Source of the DNA: Acidobacteriota bacterium
GTDB lineage: Bacteria > Acidobacteriota > Terriglobia > Terriglobales > SCQP01
Direction: 5' to 3'
Assembly (NCBI GenBank): GCA_021818955.1
Contig: JAKASR010000001.1
Coordinates: 62,001-126,000 of the forward strand
Length of the DNA stretch: 64,000 nt
Positions within the stretch are counted from its first letter, which is position 1. Every line of letters starts with the position of its first letter. Position numbers and translations under genes: made by a program. Of the stretch, positions 1 through 7,873 are shown in pieces. The notes below the pieces were generated by a model, which was not told the DNA's origin, ran no database searches, and saw only the letters and a program-made list of their open reading frames with translations.

Positions 1-492
1 GAAAGCTTCCGGATAATAGGCGGCGTAGCTGGTGGCAGCGTCCACGGGAAGGTAATAAGAATGGGTGAAGTAAAAACTGGGCGCCGAGCCCAAGCCGGCG
101 AGCAGGCGGGAAGGGCGGCGTCCGTACACTTGAGTCCAGCCCACATGCGGCACCTTTTGCCCGAGCGGAAAACGCCGCACCCGCCCGCGCCACCAGCCCA
201 GCCCGCGCGCTTCCGGAGCTTCTTCGCTGCCTTCATACAGCGCCTGCAAGCCGACGCAAATGCCGAGAAAAAACCGGCCCGAAGCCAGAAAATCGAGCAG
301 CGGCCGGCGCAACCGGCGGCGGTCGAGTTCGTCCATCAGCGCGCCGAAGTGGCCCACGCCGGGCAGGATGACTTTCTCGGCGGCGGCGATTTTTTCGGCA
401 TCGGCGGTCAAGACGTGTTCCGCGCCCAGCCGCGCCAGCGCCTTGCTGACGGAAGCGGCATTGCCGGCGCCGTAATCGATCAAAGCAATCAT
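1..492 (-). CDS. hisH: Imidazole glycerol phosphate synthase, glutamine amidotransferase subunit HisH (partial)
   Basis: Class I glutamine amidotransferase that supplies ammonia to HisF in the fifth step of histidine synthesis, in the cytoplasm. The minus-strand frame opens MIALIDYGAGNAASVSKAL, followed by a VILPGVGHFG segment and the nucleophile-elbow motif GICVGLQ with the catalytic Cys. The reading frame runs off the left edge, so the C-terminal part with the His/Glu of the triad is missing (164 codons visible). The ATG lies one base after the hisB stop (TAG-C-ATG), so translation is probably coupled. hisA/hisF would be expected further left, outside the window. Confidence 0.95.
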   Translation of the reverse strand, partial: MIALIDYGAGNAASVSKALARLGAEHVLTADAEKIAAAEKVILPGVGHFGALMDELDRRRLRRPLLDFLASGRFFLGICVGLQALYEGSEEAPEARGLGWWRGRVRRFPLGQKVPHVGWTQVYGRRPSRLLAGLGSAPSFYFTHSYYLPVDAATSYAAYYPEAF

Positions 493-493
493 G

Positions 494-1120
494 CTAGAGC
501 AAGCCTTTGGTGGAAGGCAGCCGCCCGCGCAGGCGGGCATCGCGCTCGCAGGCGGAGCGCAGCGCCCGCGCGAAGGCCTTGAAGGCGGCTTCCACCTTAT
601 GGTGGCTATTGCGGCCGGCGACGGTGCGCACATGCAGGTTGGCGCGCGCGGCCATGGCGAAGGCTTCGAAAAAATCCTCCAGCAATTCGGCATCGAGATC
701 GCCCACGCGGCGCACGCGCAGCGGAAGGCGCAGCACCGCCTTGGGCCGTCCGCTGAAATCCACCGCCGCCAGCGCCAGGGCTTCATCCATGGGCATCAGG
801 AAATAACCGGCGCGGCGGATGCCGCGCTTATCGCCCAGCGCCCGCGCAAATGCTGCGCCCAGGGCCAGGCCAGTATCTTCCACGGTGTGATGCTGGTCCA
901 CGTCCAGATCGCCCTGAGCGCGCAGTTCGAGATCGAAGCCGCCATGCATGGCGACCAGCTCCAGCATGTGATCGAGAAAGCGCACGCCAGTGGAGACCTG
1001 GGCGCGGCCGCGGCCTTCGAGCGCCAGCGACAACTCGATACGGGTCTCGCGGGTGGAGCGGCGGATATGCGCGCGGCGCGCGGCGCGGGCGGCGGGTTTT
1101 TTCCCGGGCATGGGGTTCAT
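494..1120 (-). CDS. hisB: Imidazoleglycerol-phosphate dehydratase HisB
   Basis: Cytoplasmic Mn-dependent dehydratase converting imidazole glycerol phosphate to imidazole acetol phosphate. The 208-residue protein carries the family metal-binding signatures: FLDHMLE near residue 50, [10 protein letters not shown] near 75-85 and [17 protein letters not shown] near 165-180. It is the monofunctional form, with no fused N-terminal phosphatase, so the histidinol phosphatase must be encoded elsewhere. Its ATG overlaps the stop of the upstream HAD gene by four bases. The first 20 residues are Arg/Ala-rich and extend slightly beyond the usual family start. Confidence 0.97.
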   Translation of the reverse strand: MNPMPGKKPAARAARRAHIRRSTRETRIELSLALEGRGRAQVSTGVRFLDHMLELVAMHGGFDLELRAQGDLDVDQHHTVEDTGLALGAAFARALGDKRGIRRAGYFLMPMDEALALAAVDFSGRPKAVLRLPLRVRRVGDLDAELLEDFFEAFAMAARANLHVRTVAGRNSHHKVEAAFKAFARALRSACERDARLRGRLPSTKGLL

Positions 1121-1998
1121 CGCTCCTTTTCCGCCAGCAGGCGCTCGGCCAGGGCATTGATGGCGGGAAAAATCCGGCGGCAGCCGCTGCCGCGAAATAA
1201 CCGGCGCAACGCCGCGGGGGTATGATGCGTGTCCGGCAGAATACCGTAAAAGGGAACGCCGGCGGAGGCGGCGCAGCGGGCATCATCTACGGTGTCGCCG
1301 ATATAGGCAGCAATCGGCGCCGGCGCGCAGTCGCGAAGCAGGCGCCGCAAGCCTTCCGGATGCGGCTTCACCCGCCGCACGTCTTCATGCCCGATCAGCC
1401 GGGGAAAGGCCGATAATTTGCGGAAACGGCGCAATACATACTCGGCCTGCGCGCGCGGGCGCCCAGTAAAGATGGCCAGGCGATAGCGGCGGCGCAGGCG
1501 GGCCAGCAGCTTGCGGTCGAGCAGCCAGCGCTCGGCGCGGATCAACCCGCGGGCGCGGCGCGGAAAACCGGCGCCGAGATAATAACCATCGAAGGCGGGC
1601 ACCAAGGCGCGCAAGGGCACGCTCAGGCCGCGGCGCCGCAGCAGCTCGCGGGTGACGTGCCAATCGTTGTTATAACCGCCCAGATTTTTAAGGGCTTGAA
1701 CTTCCTTATCCGTGACCTGGCCGCCGCCGAAATGGCGCACGGTTTCCAGGATGGCCCGGCGGTACGAGCCGTTGACGTCCACCAGCACGCCATCCAGGTC
1801 GAACACGAGCCAGGGCCGCGGCGCCATGGCGCCCGAAGACAAAGCCGCACTAGCGCCGGAACGCAAAGCCGCATTCGCGCCACTATTTGAAGTTGCGCGC
1901 CGGAGGCGGGTCGAAGCGGCGCGGCGCACTGGACGCCGAAGGCGAGACCTGGAAGAGCCGGGTTTACGCGCGGAAGCTTTGGCGTTAGGCGTGGACAC
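1117..1998 (-). CDS. HAD-superfamily hydrolase inside the his operon; candidate histidinol-phosphatase
   Basis: All four HAD motifs are visible: [10 protein letters not shown] (motif I, nucleophile Asp) after residue 60, IFTGRP (motif II), VKPHPEG (motif III lysine) and IGDTVDDA (motif IV). This is a subfamily IA-type phosphatase of about 235 residues. The open frame starts at a GTG overlapping the hisC stop by 14 bases, which gives an extra 57 low-complexity Arg/Ser/Ala residues. An internal ATG at 1827 ([10 protein letters not shown]) would give the compact domain and may be the true start. It sits between hisC and hisB, and no hisN, hisK or bifunctional hisB is visible, so histidinol phosphate is a plausible substrate (inference from context). 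Confidence 0.8.
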   Translation of the reverse strand: MSTPNAKASARKPGSSRSRLRRPVRRAASTRLRRATSNSGANAALRSGASAALSSGAMAPRPWLVFDLDGVLVDVNGSYRRAILETVRHFGGGQVTDKEVQALKNLGGYNNDWHVTRELLRRRGLSVPLRALVPAFDGYYLGAGFPRRARGLIRAERWLLDRKLLARLRRRYRLAIFTGRPRAQAEYVLRRFRKLSAFPRLIGHEDVRRVKPHPEGLRRLLRDCAPAPIAAYIGDTVDDARCAASAGVPFYGILPDTHHTPAALRRLFRGSGCRRIFPAINALAERLLAEKER

Positions 1999-3088
1999 GG
2001 CCAGGCTCCTTCCATGCCGCCCAGAGCGCCGCCAAGGCGCGTTCCGTCTGGGCCAGCGTGCCGCAGGTCATGCGCAGCGCGCCGGGATGATCGCCGCGGC
2101 GGTCGCGCAGCAGTATGCCCTGGCGGTGCAAGCTTTCCAGCAGCGGCTGGCACTGCTCGCCGGCATAAAACAAAACGAAATTGGCCGCGCTCTCCCACCA
2201 GGTAATGCCGCGCTCGCTGAAAGCCGTTTCCACCCGTGCGCGGCTGGCCATCACCTCGCGGCGATAGGCTTCCACCCATTCCCGGTCGCGCATGGCGGCC
2301 CGCGCCGCCGCGAGCGCGGCTACGTTGACGTTATAGGGCGAATGGGTTTTCCGAAGCGCCGGCATCAGTTCGCTATGCGCGAACAGGCAGCCCAGGCGCA
2401 GGCCGGCCAGCCCAAAGGCTTTCGAGTAGGTGCGCGCCACCAGCAGATTGGGGCGGCTGAAGACATCCGGCAGCAGGCCGCGGTAGCCGGACGCGACAAA
2501 CTCGGCATAGGCTTCATCCACAAAAAATGCGGTTTCGGGATACTCGGCCGCAAGGTCGAGCAGCGCCTGGGGAGAGGCGAGATGTCCGGTGGGGTTGTTG
2601 GGGCTGGCGATAAAGACCAGCCGGGTCGAGGCGCCGATAGTGGCGCGCAACTCGGCGAGATCGAGCGAGAAGGTGCGGCGTCCGGGGCCGGTTTCGCGGT
2701 CGCGGTATCGCAGCCGGACCAGGCGCGCGCCGCTTTGCTGGGCGTAGAAGCGGTAGATGGTGAAGCAAGGCTCGACGATGACGACTTCATCGCCGGGTCC
2801 GGCAAACAGGGTGACGGCAAGCTGGATGGCGTCGTCCACGCCATTGGTCAGCAGGCAGGTGGCGGGGCTGTGCTCCCAGCCAGCGCTCAATTCGGCTTCG
2901 GCCGCGGCATAGTCGGGATAGCGCGCCAGCGTCTCGCCATCCAGGGCGCGCATTGCTTCCAGCACGCGCGGCGAGCAGCCCAGCGTGTTTTCGTTGAAAT
3001 CCAGGCGCAGTCCGCGGCGGTCTTCAATGGGGGGATGGTAGGCTTCGAGCGCGGCAATGAGCGGGCGCAGGCGGGGCAGGCGGTTCAT
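1985..3088 (-). CDS. hisC: Histidinol-phosphate aminotransferase HisC
   Basis: PLP-dependent class I/II aminotransferase converting imidazole acetol phosphate and glutamate to histidinol phosphate. The 367-residue protein shows LDFNEN near the N-terminus, SPNNPTG, FVDEAYAEF and the PLP-lysine region ARTYSKAFGLAGLRLG. The ATG at 3088 ([11 protein letters not shown]) overlaps the hisD stop by four bases. The frame stays open further upstream, but that part lies inside hisD and is not family-like. The stop overlaps the GTG of the following HAD gene. Confidence 0.96.
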   Translation of the reverse strand: MNRLPRLRPLIAALEAYHPPIEDRRGLRLDFNENTLGCSPRVLEAMRALDGETLARYPDYAAAEAELSAGWEHSPATCLLTNGVDDAIQLAVTLFAGPGDEVVIVEPCFTIYRFYAQQSGARLVRLRYRDRETGPGRRTFSLDLAELRATIGASTRLVFIASPNNPTGHLASPQALLDLAAEYPETAFFVDEAYAEFVASGYRGLLPDVFSRPNLLVARTYSKAFGLAGLRLGCLFAHSELMPALRKTHSPYNVNVAALAAARAAMRDREWVEAYRREVMASRARVETAFSERGITWWESAANFVLFYAGEQCQPLLESLHRQGILLRDRRGDHPGALRMTCGTLAQTERALAALWAAWKEPGRVHA

Positions 3089-4398
3089 CGCCGTCCTCCC
3101 GCCCGCAACTCGACTGAGCGGGCATGCGCTTCCAAGCCTTCCGCCCGGGCCAGCACGGCAATATCGGGGGCCAGGCGCGCCAGCCCGGCGGACGTCAGTT
3201 CCTGGACGGTGATGATTTTCAAGAAATCGTACACGGATAGGCCGCCGCGCAAACGCGCCAGCCCGGCGGTGGGCAGCACATGATTGGCGCCGCTCATGTA
3301 ATCGCCTACCGCCTGCGGCGCATGCGCGCCGGCAAAAATGGAGCCGGCGTTGCGCACGCGGTTTTCCCAGCCGGCGGGCACGGTAATATGTTCCGGCGCC
3401 AGCCGATTGGCCAACTCGGCCGCCTGGGCGAGATTGCGAGTGAGGAGGACGGCGCCGCGCCGCGCCAGGGCGCGCGCCGCCACATTCCGGTTGGGTTGCG
3501 GCAGGTCCGCCAATTGGCGCTCCAGTTCGGCCTCGACCCGGCGCGCCAGGGCGCGGCTGGGGGTCAGCAGCCAAGCGGCCGCGTGCGGATCGTGTTCCGC
3601 CTGGGCGAGCAGGTCGGCGGCGACGGCGGCGGGCGGCGCGTCCGCGCCGGCCAGCCACAGCACCTCGGTAGGCCCGGCGGGAAAATCGATGGCGCAGTCG
3701 TGGGCGACCAGTTGCTTGGCGGCGGTGACATAGAGGTTGCCGGGGCCGACGATTTTATCCACCTTGGGCACGGATTCGGTGCCGTAGGCCAGGGCGGCTA
3801 TGGCCTGCGCGCCGCCGATGGCGTAAAGCGCCTCGACGCCGGCCAGCCATGCCGCGCCCAGCACTACCGGCGAGGGCGCGGGACAGACCGCCAGCACGCG
3901 CCCGACCCCGGCACGACGCGCCGGCAGCGCGGTCATCAGCAAAGTGGAAGGCAGCGGATGCCGGCCGCCGGGAATGTAGCAGCCCACCAACTGCAACGGG
4001 CGCAGCACCTGGCCGATCCACACGCCCGGCTCGACCGCCCGGCGCCAGGCACGCGGCCGCTGCCAGCCAGCCATGCGATCAATGTTGCGGGCGGCATGGC
4101 GCAGGGCGCGGCGCAGCGGGGCGGGCAGCCCCAACCAGGCGGTTTCCATGGCCTCGCGGCCGTAGCGCAACGGCTCGCCCGCAACGGCTCCCGCGGTTTT
4201 ATGGACAGCGCCAGGCAGCAGCAGGTGGCGGCCCTCCAGTTTCCGGGTCCAATGCCGCAGGGCGCGGTCGCCGCGCCGCCGCACCTGGGCCACAATCGGC
4301 GCGACTATTTCCAGCGCCCGTTCGTGCTCGCGGCGCGAGGCGCGCAGCCAGCGCTCCAGCGCGGCGGCATCGGTATGATCGAGGCGGCGCAGTTTCAT
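3085..4398 (-). CDS. hisD: Histidinol dehydrogenase HisD
   Basis: Zn- and NAD-dependent enzyme oxidising histidinol to histidine in the last two steps of the pathway. The 437-residue protein shows the family blocks [73 protein letters not shown] and [21 protein letters not shown], the last being the substrate/Zn region. Length is normal for the family. It overlaps hisG (upstream) and hisC (downstream) by four bases each in ATGA junctions. Confidence 0.98.
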   Translation of the reverse strand: MKLRRLDHTDAAALERWLRASRREHERALEIVAPIVAQVRRRGDRALRHWTRKLEGRHLLLPGAVHKTAGAVAGEPLRYGREAMETAWLGLPAPLRRALRHAARNIDRMAGWQRPRAWRRAVEPGVWIGQVLRPLQLVGCYIPGGRHPLPSTLLMTALPARRAGVGRVLAVCPAPSPVVLGAAWLAGVEALYAIGGAQAIAALAYGTESVPKVDKIVGPGNLYVTAAKQLVAHDCAIDFPAGPTEVLWLAGADAPPAAVAADLLAQAEHDPHAAAWLLTPSRALARRVEAELERQLADLPQPNRNVAARALARRGAVLLTRNLAQAAELANRLAPEHITVPAGWENRVRNAGSIFAGAHAPQAVGDYMSGANHVLPTAGLARLRGGLSVYDFLKIITVQELTSAGLARLAPDIAVLARAEGLEAHARSVELRAGGRR

Positions 4399-5288
4399 AG
4401 CACGATTTTATTCAGCGGATACTCCACGATGCCCTGCGCGCCGGCGGCTTTCAACCGGGGCAGGATCTCACGCACCCGCCGCTCCTCGATGACGGTGTTG
4501 ACGGCCACCCAGTCCGGATCGCTGAGCGAAGAAATCGTCGGCCGGTGCAGCGCGGTGAGCACCGTCAGCACGGCGTCGAGCGATGCCCGCGGCGCGTTCA
4601 TCATCAGTCCCACCAGGCCATAGGCGGCGATGGCGCTTTCCAGCATCAGCTTCAAGGTGGAGATTTTCTGCGCTTTCCAGGCGTCCCGGAGCGATTCCGG
4701 ATTGGCGATCAGTTGCGTGTTCGATTCGAGCACGGTTTCGACAATGCGCAGCTTGTTGGCGCGCAGCGAGGAGCCGGTCTCGGTGACTTCCACAATGGCG
4801 TCGGCCAGCACCGGCGGCTTCACCTCGGTGGCGCCCCAACTGAATTCCACCGTCGCCTTGACGCCACGCGCTTGCAGATAGCGCGTGGTTACGCCCACCA
4901 GCTCGGTGGCAATCACCTTGCCTTGCAGATCTTCGACGCGGCGGATGGGCGAGTTTTCCGGCACCGCCAGCACCCAGCGCACCTTGCTGAAGCTCTGCTT
5001 GGCATAGATCAGGTCGGCCAGAGTCGTGACCCGGGCCTGGTTTTCCAAGACCCAATCGCGTCCGGTGAGGCCGAGATCGAGGATGCCGTCCTGCACATAG
5101 CGCGCCATCTCTTGCGCGCGAATCAGCATGCACTCGATTTCTTCATCGTCAATCGCGGGAAAATAGGAGCGCGACGAGACCTGCACCTGATAGCCGGCGC
5201 GCGCCAGCAGCGACGCAGTGGCGTCCTGCAGGCTGCCTTTGGGAATGCCCAGGCGCAGCCGGGGCGCCTGATTATTATTGGCGGCCAT
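4395..5288 (-). CDS. hisG: ATP phosphoribosyltransferase HisG, long form
   Basis: First committed enzyme of histidine synthesis, joining ATP and PRPP. At 297 residues it is the long form, with two catalytic lobes ([14 protein letters not shown] at the N-terminus, [10 protein letters not shown], and [12 protein letters not shown] as the PRPP-binding region near 185) plus a C-terminal ACT-like regulatory domain, as expected for direct feedback inhibition by histidine. The start chosen is ATG 5288 ([11 protein letters not shown]). The frame is open upstream but that part lies in hisI. It overlaps hisI by 14 bases, and no separate hisZ is needed. Confidence 0.97.
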   Translation of the reverse strand: MAANNNQAPRLRLGIPKGSLQDATASLLARAGYQVQVSSRSYFPAIDDEEIECMLIRAQEMARYVQDGILDLGLTGRDWVLENQARVTTLADLIYAKQSFSKVRWVLAVPENSPIRRVEDLQGKVIATELVGVTTRYLQARGVKATVEFSWGATEVKPPVLADAIVEVTETGSSLRANKLRIVETVLESNTQLIANPESLRDAWKAQKISTLKLMLESAIAAYGLVGLMMNAPRASLDAVLTVLTALHRPTISSLSDPDWVAVNTVIEERRVREILPRLKAAGAQGIVEYPLNKIVL

Positions 5289-5655
5289 AGACGTCCTCCG
5301 GTTGAAACACGCGCTCGCCGGTTTCGCGATAGCCGCCGTCTTGCCATTGGCTGAAGAAACAACTGCGGTGGCCGGTGTGGCAGGCGGCCTGCAAGCCTTC
5401 CATCTCGACCCGCAGGAGCAGCGCATCGCCGTCGCAGTCGGCGTGCAGGCTGAGCCAGCGCAGGCGGTTGCCGCTGGTCTCGCCCTTGGTCCAGAGCTTG
5501 CACCGGGATCGGCTCCAGAAGGTGACATAGCCGGTGGCCAGGGTGCGTGCGTAGGCCTCGCGGTTCATGTAGCCGACCATCAGCACCGCGCCATCGGCGG
5601 CGGCTTGCACGATGGCCGGCAGCAATCCGTTCTCTTTGTCGAAATCCAGTTCCAT
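5275..5655 (-). CDS. hisI: Phosphoribosyl-AMP cyclohydrolase HisI
   Basis: Metal-dependent opening of the PR-AMP purine ring, third step of histidine synthesis. The 126-residue protein has KGETSGN, the Asp/Cys cluster [11 protein letters not shown] and the Zn ligand block [10 protein letters not shown]. There is no fused HisE pyrophosphohydrolase domain and hisE is not in the window. The start at 5655 is preceded by a good AAGGAAGGA Shine-Dalgarno; an in-frame ATG at 5670 overlaps that SD and is less likely. First structural gene of the operon, downstream of the leader peptide and hairpins. Confidence 0.95.
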   Translation of the reverse strand: MELDFDKENGLLPAIVQAAADGAVLMVGYMNREAYARTLATGYVTFWSRSRCKLWTKGETSGNRLRWLSLHADCDGDALLLRVEMEGLQAACHTGHRSCFFSQWQDGGYRETGERVFQPEDVYGRQ

Positions 5656-5671
5656 TCGTCCTTCCTTCATG

Positions 5672-5690
5672 GGCCGGGGATTAAACCCCC
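5672..5690 (-). promoter_or_regulatory. Small GC hairpin just upstream of the hisI ribosome-binding site
   Basis: On the minus strand a run of G's, a TTTAAT loop and CCCC form a short stem immediately before the AAGGAAGGA of hisI. It could take part in alternative folding of the his leader, or limit access to the hisI SD. The pairing is seen; the function is inferred. Confidence 0.4.
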
Positions 5691-5701
5691 GCAGAGACGG
5701 C

Positions 5702-5736
5702 AACGCCCGTTCGCGCCAGCCGGCGGAACGGGCGTT
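5702..5736 (-). promoter_or_regulatory. Strong hairpin in the his leader (attenuator candidate)
   Basis: Perfect 11-bp inverted repeat (AACGCCCGTTC / GAACGGGCGTT) with a 13-nt GC-rich loop, lying between the leader-peptide stop at 5763 and hisI. No long U-run follows it on the minus strand, so it is either a non-canonical or Rho-assisted terminator, or part of a fold controlling hisI translation. Its position after a His-rich leader peptide is that of an attenuator stem. Confidence 0.6.
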
Positions 5737-5762
5737 TGCAAGCGCTACAACGCAGCCGCGCT

Positions 5763-5822
5763 TCACCCATCCAGCCGGTGGGCCGGGTGGCAATGCGCGT
5801 GGTGATGGCGCTGAACTTGCAT
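5763..5822 (-). CDS. hisL: Histidine-rich leader peptide of the his operon
   Basis: Nineteen-codon ORF, MQVQRHHHAHCHPAHRLDG, with six His codons among positions 6-15. It ends 107 bases before hisI and is followed by a strong hairpin. Amino-acid-rich leader peptides upstream of the matching biosynthetic operon are the classic sensors of charged-tRNA supply: ribosome stalling at the His codons would select alternative RNA folds. The start codon lies only about 10 nt after the -10 element, so the mRNA would have a 0-6 nt 5' leader with no Shine-Dalgarno. Homology was not checked; the call rests on composition, position and promoter. Confidence 0.85.
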   Translation of the reverse strand: MQVQRHHHAHCHPAHRLDG

Positions 5823-5831
5823 GAAACTAAC

Positions 5832-5861
5832 ACTATACGGGCGGGAAGCGGGCGCTGTCAA
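5832..5861 (-). promoter_or_regulatory. his operon promoter (TTGACA-18-TATAGT)
   Basis: On the minus strand a perfect -35 TTGACA (5861-5856) and a five-of-six -10 TATAGT (5837-5832) are separated by 18 bp. Transcription would start around 5828-5822, at or just before the leader-peptide ATG at 5822. This is the best-matching sigma70-type promoter noticed in the window. Confidence 0.8.
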
Positions 5862-6115
5862 ATCGGCAAGCGACACGATAAACCGCGCCAAACTTCGGGC
5901 CTGCCGGGCGCAAAACCTTCGGTTTTGCTTTCGGCCGCTCGGCCGGCGCTTCGCTTCGCGCTTTGCCACTCTCAACCGAGGTTGCACAAGCCAGCCCCAG
6001 CTTCATCGCCAGCCTCCGGTGACGGCAGGCGACGGTGGGCGACAACAGTGGCAATTGTTTTCAATCCCACCGGTTGAATCGAGTAGCATGAAAGTTCCGA
6101 ACGAAAGGAAACACG
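5862..6115. other. Intergenic region between the divergent his operon and the epimerase gene
   Basis: No coding frame is supported here. It holds a perfect 8-bp hairpin (GCAAAACC-TTC-GGTTTTGC, 5910-5928), adjacent GC-rich short palindromes around 5930-5960, and an AAGGAA ribosome-binding site just before 6116. Confidence 0.5.
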
Positions 6116-7090
6116 ATGGCCTGGTTGGTGACCGGAGCGCAAGGCTGCATTGGGTCGTGGGTGGTGCGCGGCCTGTTACAACGCGGCGAAACGGTGGCGG
6201 TTTTCGATTTGGATACGCAGCCGCGGCGGTTATCGCAAATTCTCAGCCGCGACGAGATCGCAAAGATTCAATTTCTGGCGGGCGATATTGCCGATGCTCC
6301 CGCGGTGCGCGCGGCCCTGGAGCGAGCCCAGGCCCGCCATATTATTCATCTGGCCGCGCTGCAGGTGCCGGCCTGCCAGGCCGACCCGTTGAAGGGAGCG
6401 CGCGTCAACGTGCTGGGCACGCTGAACGTCTTCGAGGCGGCGCTGGCGCTGGGCCTGCCGCGCGTTGTCTACGCCAGTTCCTGCGCGATCGCCGGGCCGG
6501 CCGAAGATTATGCCGGCGAGCGGTATGACTCCGGCTCGCATCCCAACCCGCGCACGCATTACGGTGTCTACAAGCTGGCCAACGAAGGCAATGCCCGGGT
6601 CTATGCCGAAACCCGCGGGTTGGCCAGCATCGGCCTGCGCCCGTGGGCCGTGTACGGTATCGGCCGCGATTTCGGCTTGACCTCGGACCCCACCAAGGCC
6701 ATCAAAGCGGCGGTGCTGGGGCGAAAATTCGAGATGCAATTCAGCGGGCAGATGGATATGCAATACGTCGCCGATGTGGCCGAGATCTTCATCCGCTCGG
6801 CGCAAATCAATTTGCCGGGAGCGCACGTTTTTAACCTGCGCGGCGAGGTATTGCGGGCGGAAGAGATGATCGCCGTGATCGAGCGGATTGTGCCGGAAGC
6901 GCGCGGGCAGTTGAGCTTTCGCGGCAACCCGGTGCCGATCGTGCCGCATTTCGACGATGCGCCGCTGCGCCGGCAAATCGCCGGCCTGCCGCAAACCGGT
7001 TTCGAGCAGGGAGTGATGGAAACCGTGCGCATCTTCCGCCGATTGCTGGCGGAAAACCGCTTGCCCGTGAACGAGCTGCCGCCAGCCTAG
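6116..7090 (+). CDS. NAD-dependent epimerase/dehydratase (extended SDR)
   Basis: Extended short-chain dehydrogenase acting on a sugar, sugar nucleotide or related substrate in the cytoplasm. The 324-residue protein opens with the NAD-binding glycine motif VTGAQGCIG, followed by the acidic residue after strand 2 (FDLD), IIHLAA near 80, YASSCAIAGP near 120 and the catalytic HYGVYK (Tyr/Lys) near 145-150. RPWAVYG and GRDFGLTSDPTKAIKAA follow. The exact substrate cannot be told from sequence; UDP-hexose epimerase-like and erythronate/threonine dehydrogenase-like members share this layout. It stands alone on the plus strand, divergent from the his operon. Confidence 0.85.
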   Translation: MAWLVTGAQGCIGSWVVRGLLQRGETVAVFDLDTQPRRLSQILSRDEIAKIQFLAGDIADAPAVRAALERAQARHIIHLAALQVPACQADPLKGARVNVLGTLNVFEAALALGLPRVVYASSCAIAGPAEDYAGERYDSGSHPNPRTHYGVYKLANEGNARVYAETRGLASIGLRPWAVYGIGRDFGLTSDPTKAIKAAVLGRKFEMQFSGQMDMQYVADVAEIFIRSAQINLPGAHVFNLRGEVLRAEEMIAVIERIVPEARGQLSFRGNPVPIVPHFDDAPLRRQIAGLPQTGFEQGVMETVRIFRRLLAENRLPVNELPPA

Positions 7091-7107
7091 GCACAAGCGG
7101 CGCTACA

Positions 7108-7344
7108 ATGAAGCCAATGATACGGGACGTGGCCTACTGGCGAGCCTGGGAAGACAACTACCGCCGCCGGCATCCGGTTGACATTCAACGGAATTTGGCG
7201 GTGATGGAAGCCTTAATGGCGCAGGCCCGCCGCCTAGGCGCCTGGCAAAAACGGAACCCGCTGGAAGGGCTGGAAGTTAAAATCCGCATTGCCCGGATCC
7301 TCAATGGTTCAAAACCTGCTCGAACGCCTGGCAATCGCGCTTGA
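7108..7344 (+). CDS. Small partner protein of the nucleotidyltransferase (putative antitoxin)
   Basis: A 78-residue, strongly charged protein (aromatic/Arg-rich AYWRAWEDNYRRRHP at the start, then a helical block through EGLEVKIRIARILN). It ends inside the next gene, overlapping it by 41 bases in another frame, so the two are certainly co-transcribed. Small proteins of this kind are, to my recollection, often found directly before AbiEii/MNT-like nucleotidyltransferases. An antitoxin or accessory role is inferred from that arrangement. ATG 7108 and ATG 7117 are both possible starts, and neither has a strong SD. Confidence 0.65.
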   Translation: MKPMIRDVAYWRAWEDNYRRRHPVDIQRNLAVMEALMAQARRLGAWQKRNPLEGLEVKIRIARILNGSKPARTPGNRA

Positions 7345-7873
7345 CCAAGGCCAAATCCCTTACCTGATCATTGGGGGGCAGGCGGTATTGCTCTATGGCG
7401 AGCCGCGCCTGACCGAGGATGTGGATATTACGCTGGGAGTGGGGCCGGAAAATTTAAACCTTCTCCTTGAGCTTGCCCAAAAGAATAGTTGGGATGTATT
7501 GATCCACGACCCCAAAACTTTCGTGCAGAAGACGCTGGTTTTGCCCTGTCAGGATCGTCTCAGCGGCAGCCGCTTGGATTTTATTTTCAGTCTCTCCGAA
7601 TATGAACGCCAAGCAATGAAGCGAGCTCATGTCGTAGCGATTGGAGCTGCTCAAGTAAGGTTTGCCAGCCTGGAAGACCTGATCATTCATAAACTGATGG
7701 CGGGCCGCAGCCGTGATGAAGAAGATATACGCGGCATGTTGAACCGGCAGCCCCGGCTGGATCGGGAGTATTTGCGGTTTTGGCTGCAGCAGATGGATCA
7801 AGACCCGACTATAAATATGGCGAATCGTCTGCTGGCGATTGAAGCCAGTCTTAACCGAACCGCAGCCGATTAA
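7304..7873 (+). CDS. AbiEii/MNT-like nucleotidyltransferase (putative toxin)
   Basis: The 189-residue protein has the Pol-beta nucleotidyltransferase core: IIGGQAVLLYG (glycine motif) then TEDVDITLGV, giving the D-x-D metal pair. A C-terminal FASLEDLIIHKLMAGRSRDEEDI block follows, with the conserved Lys and R..D..DI seen in AbiEii-type and related domains. Family members transfer nucleotides to tRNA or protein, or act as abortive-infection toxins. The ATG at 7304 is preferred over a TTG at 7289. The 3' end overlaps the convergent MFS gene by three bases. Confidence 0.8.
   Translation: MVQNLLERLAIALDQGQIPYLIIGGQAVLLYGEPRLTEDVDITLGVGPENLNLLLELAQKNSWDVLIHDPKTFVQKTLVLPCQDRLSGSRLDFIFSLSEYERQAMKRAHVVAIGAAQVRFASLEDLIIHKLMAGRSRDEEDIRGMLNRQPRLDREYLRFWLQQMDQDPTINMANRLLAIEASLNRTAAD

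Noticed and set aside
1712-3283. Long plus-strand open frame (523 codons) opposite hisC and the HAD gene
   Set aside because: It is antisense to well-supported his genes, with Arg/Ala/Gly-biased composition and no family motif; a by-product of high GC.
5910-5928. GCAAAACC-TTC-GGTTTTGC hairpin considered as a terminator
   Set aside because: It lies upstream of both divergent promoters with no gene ending into it, so it has nothing to terminate; left as an unexplained palindrome.
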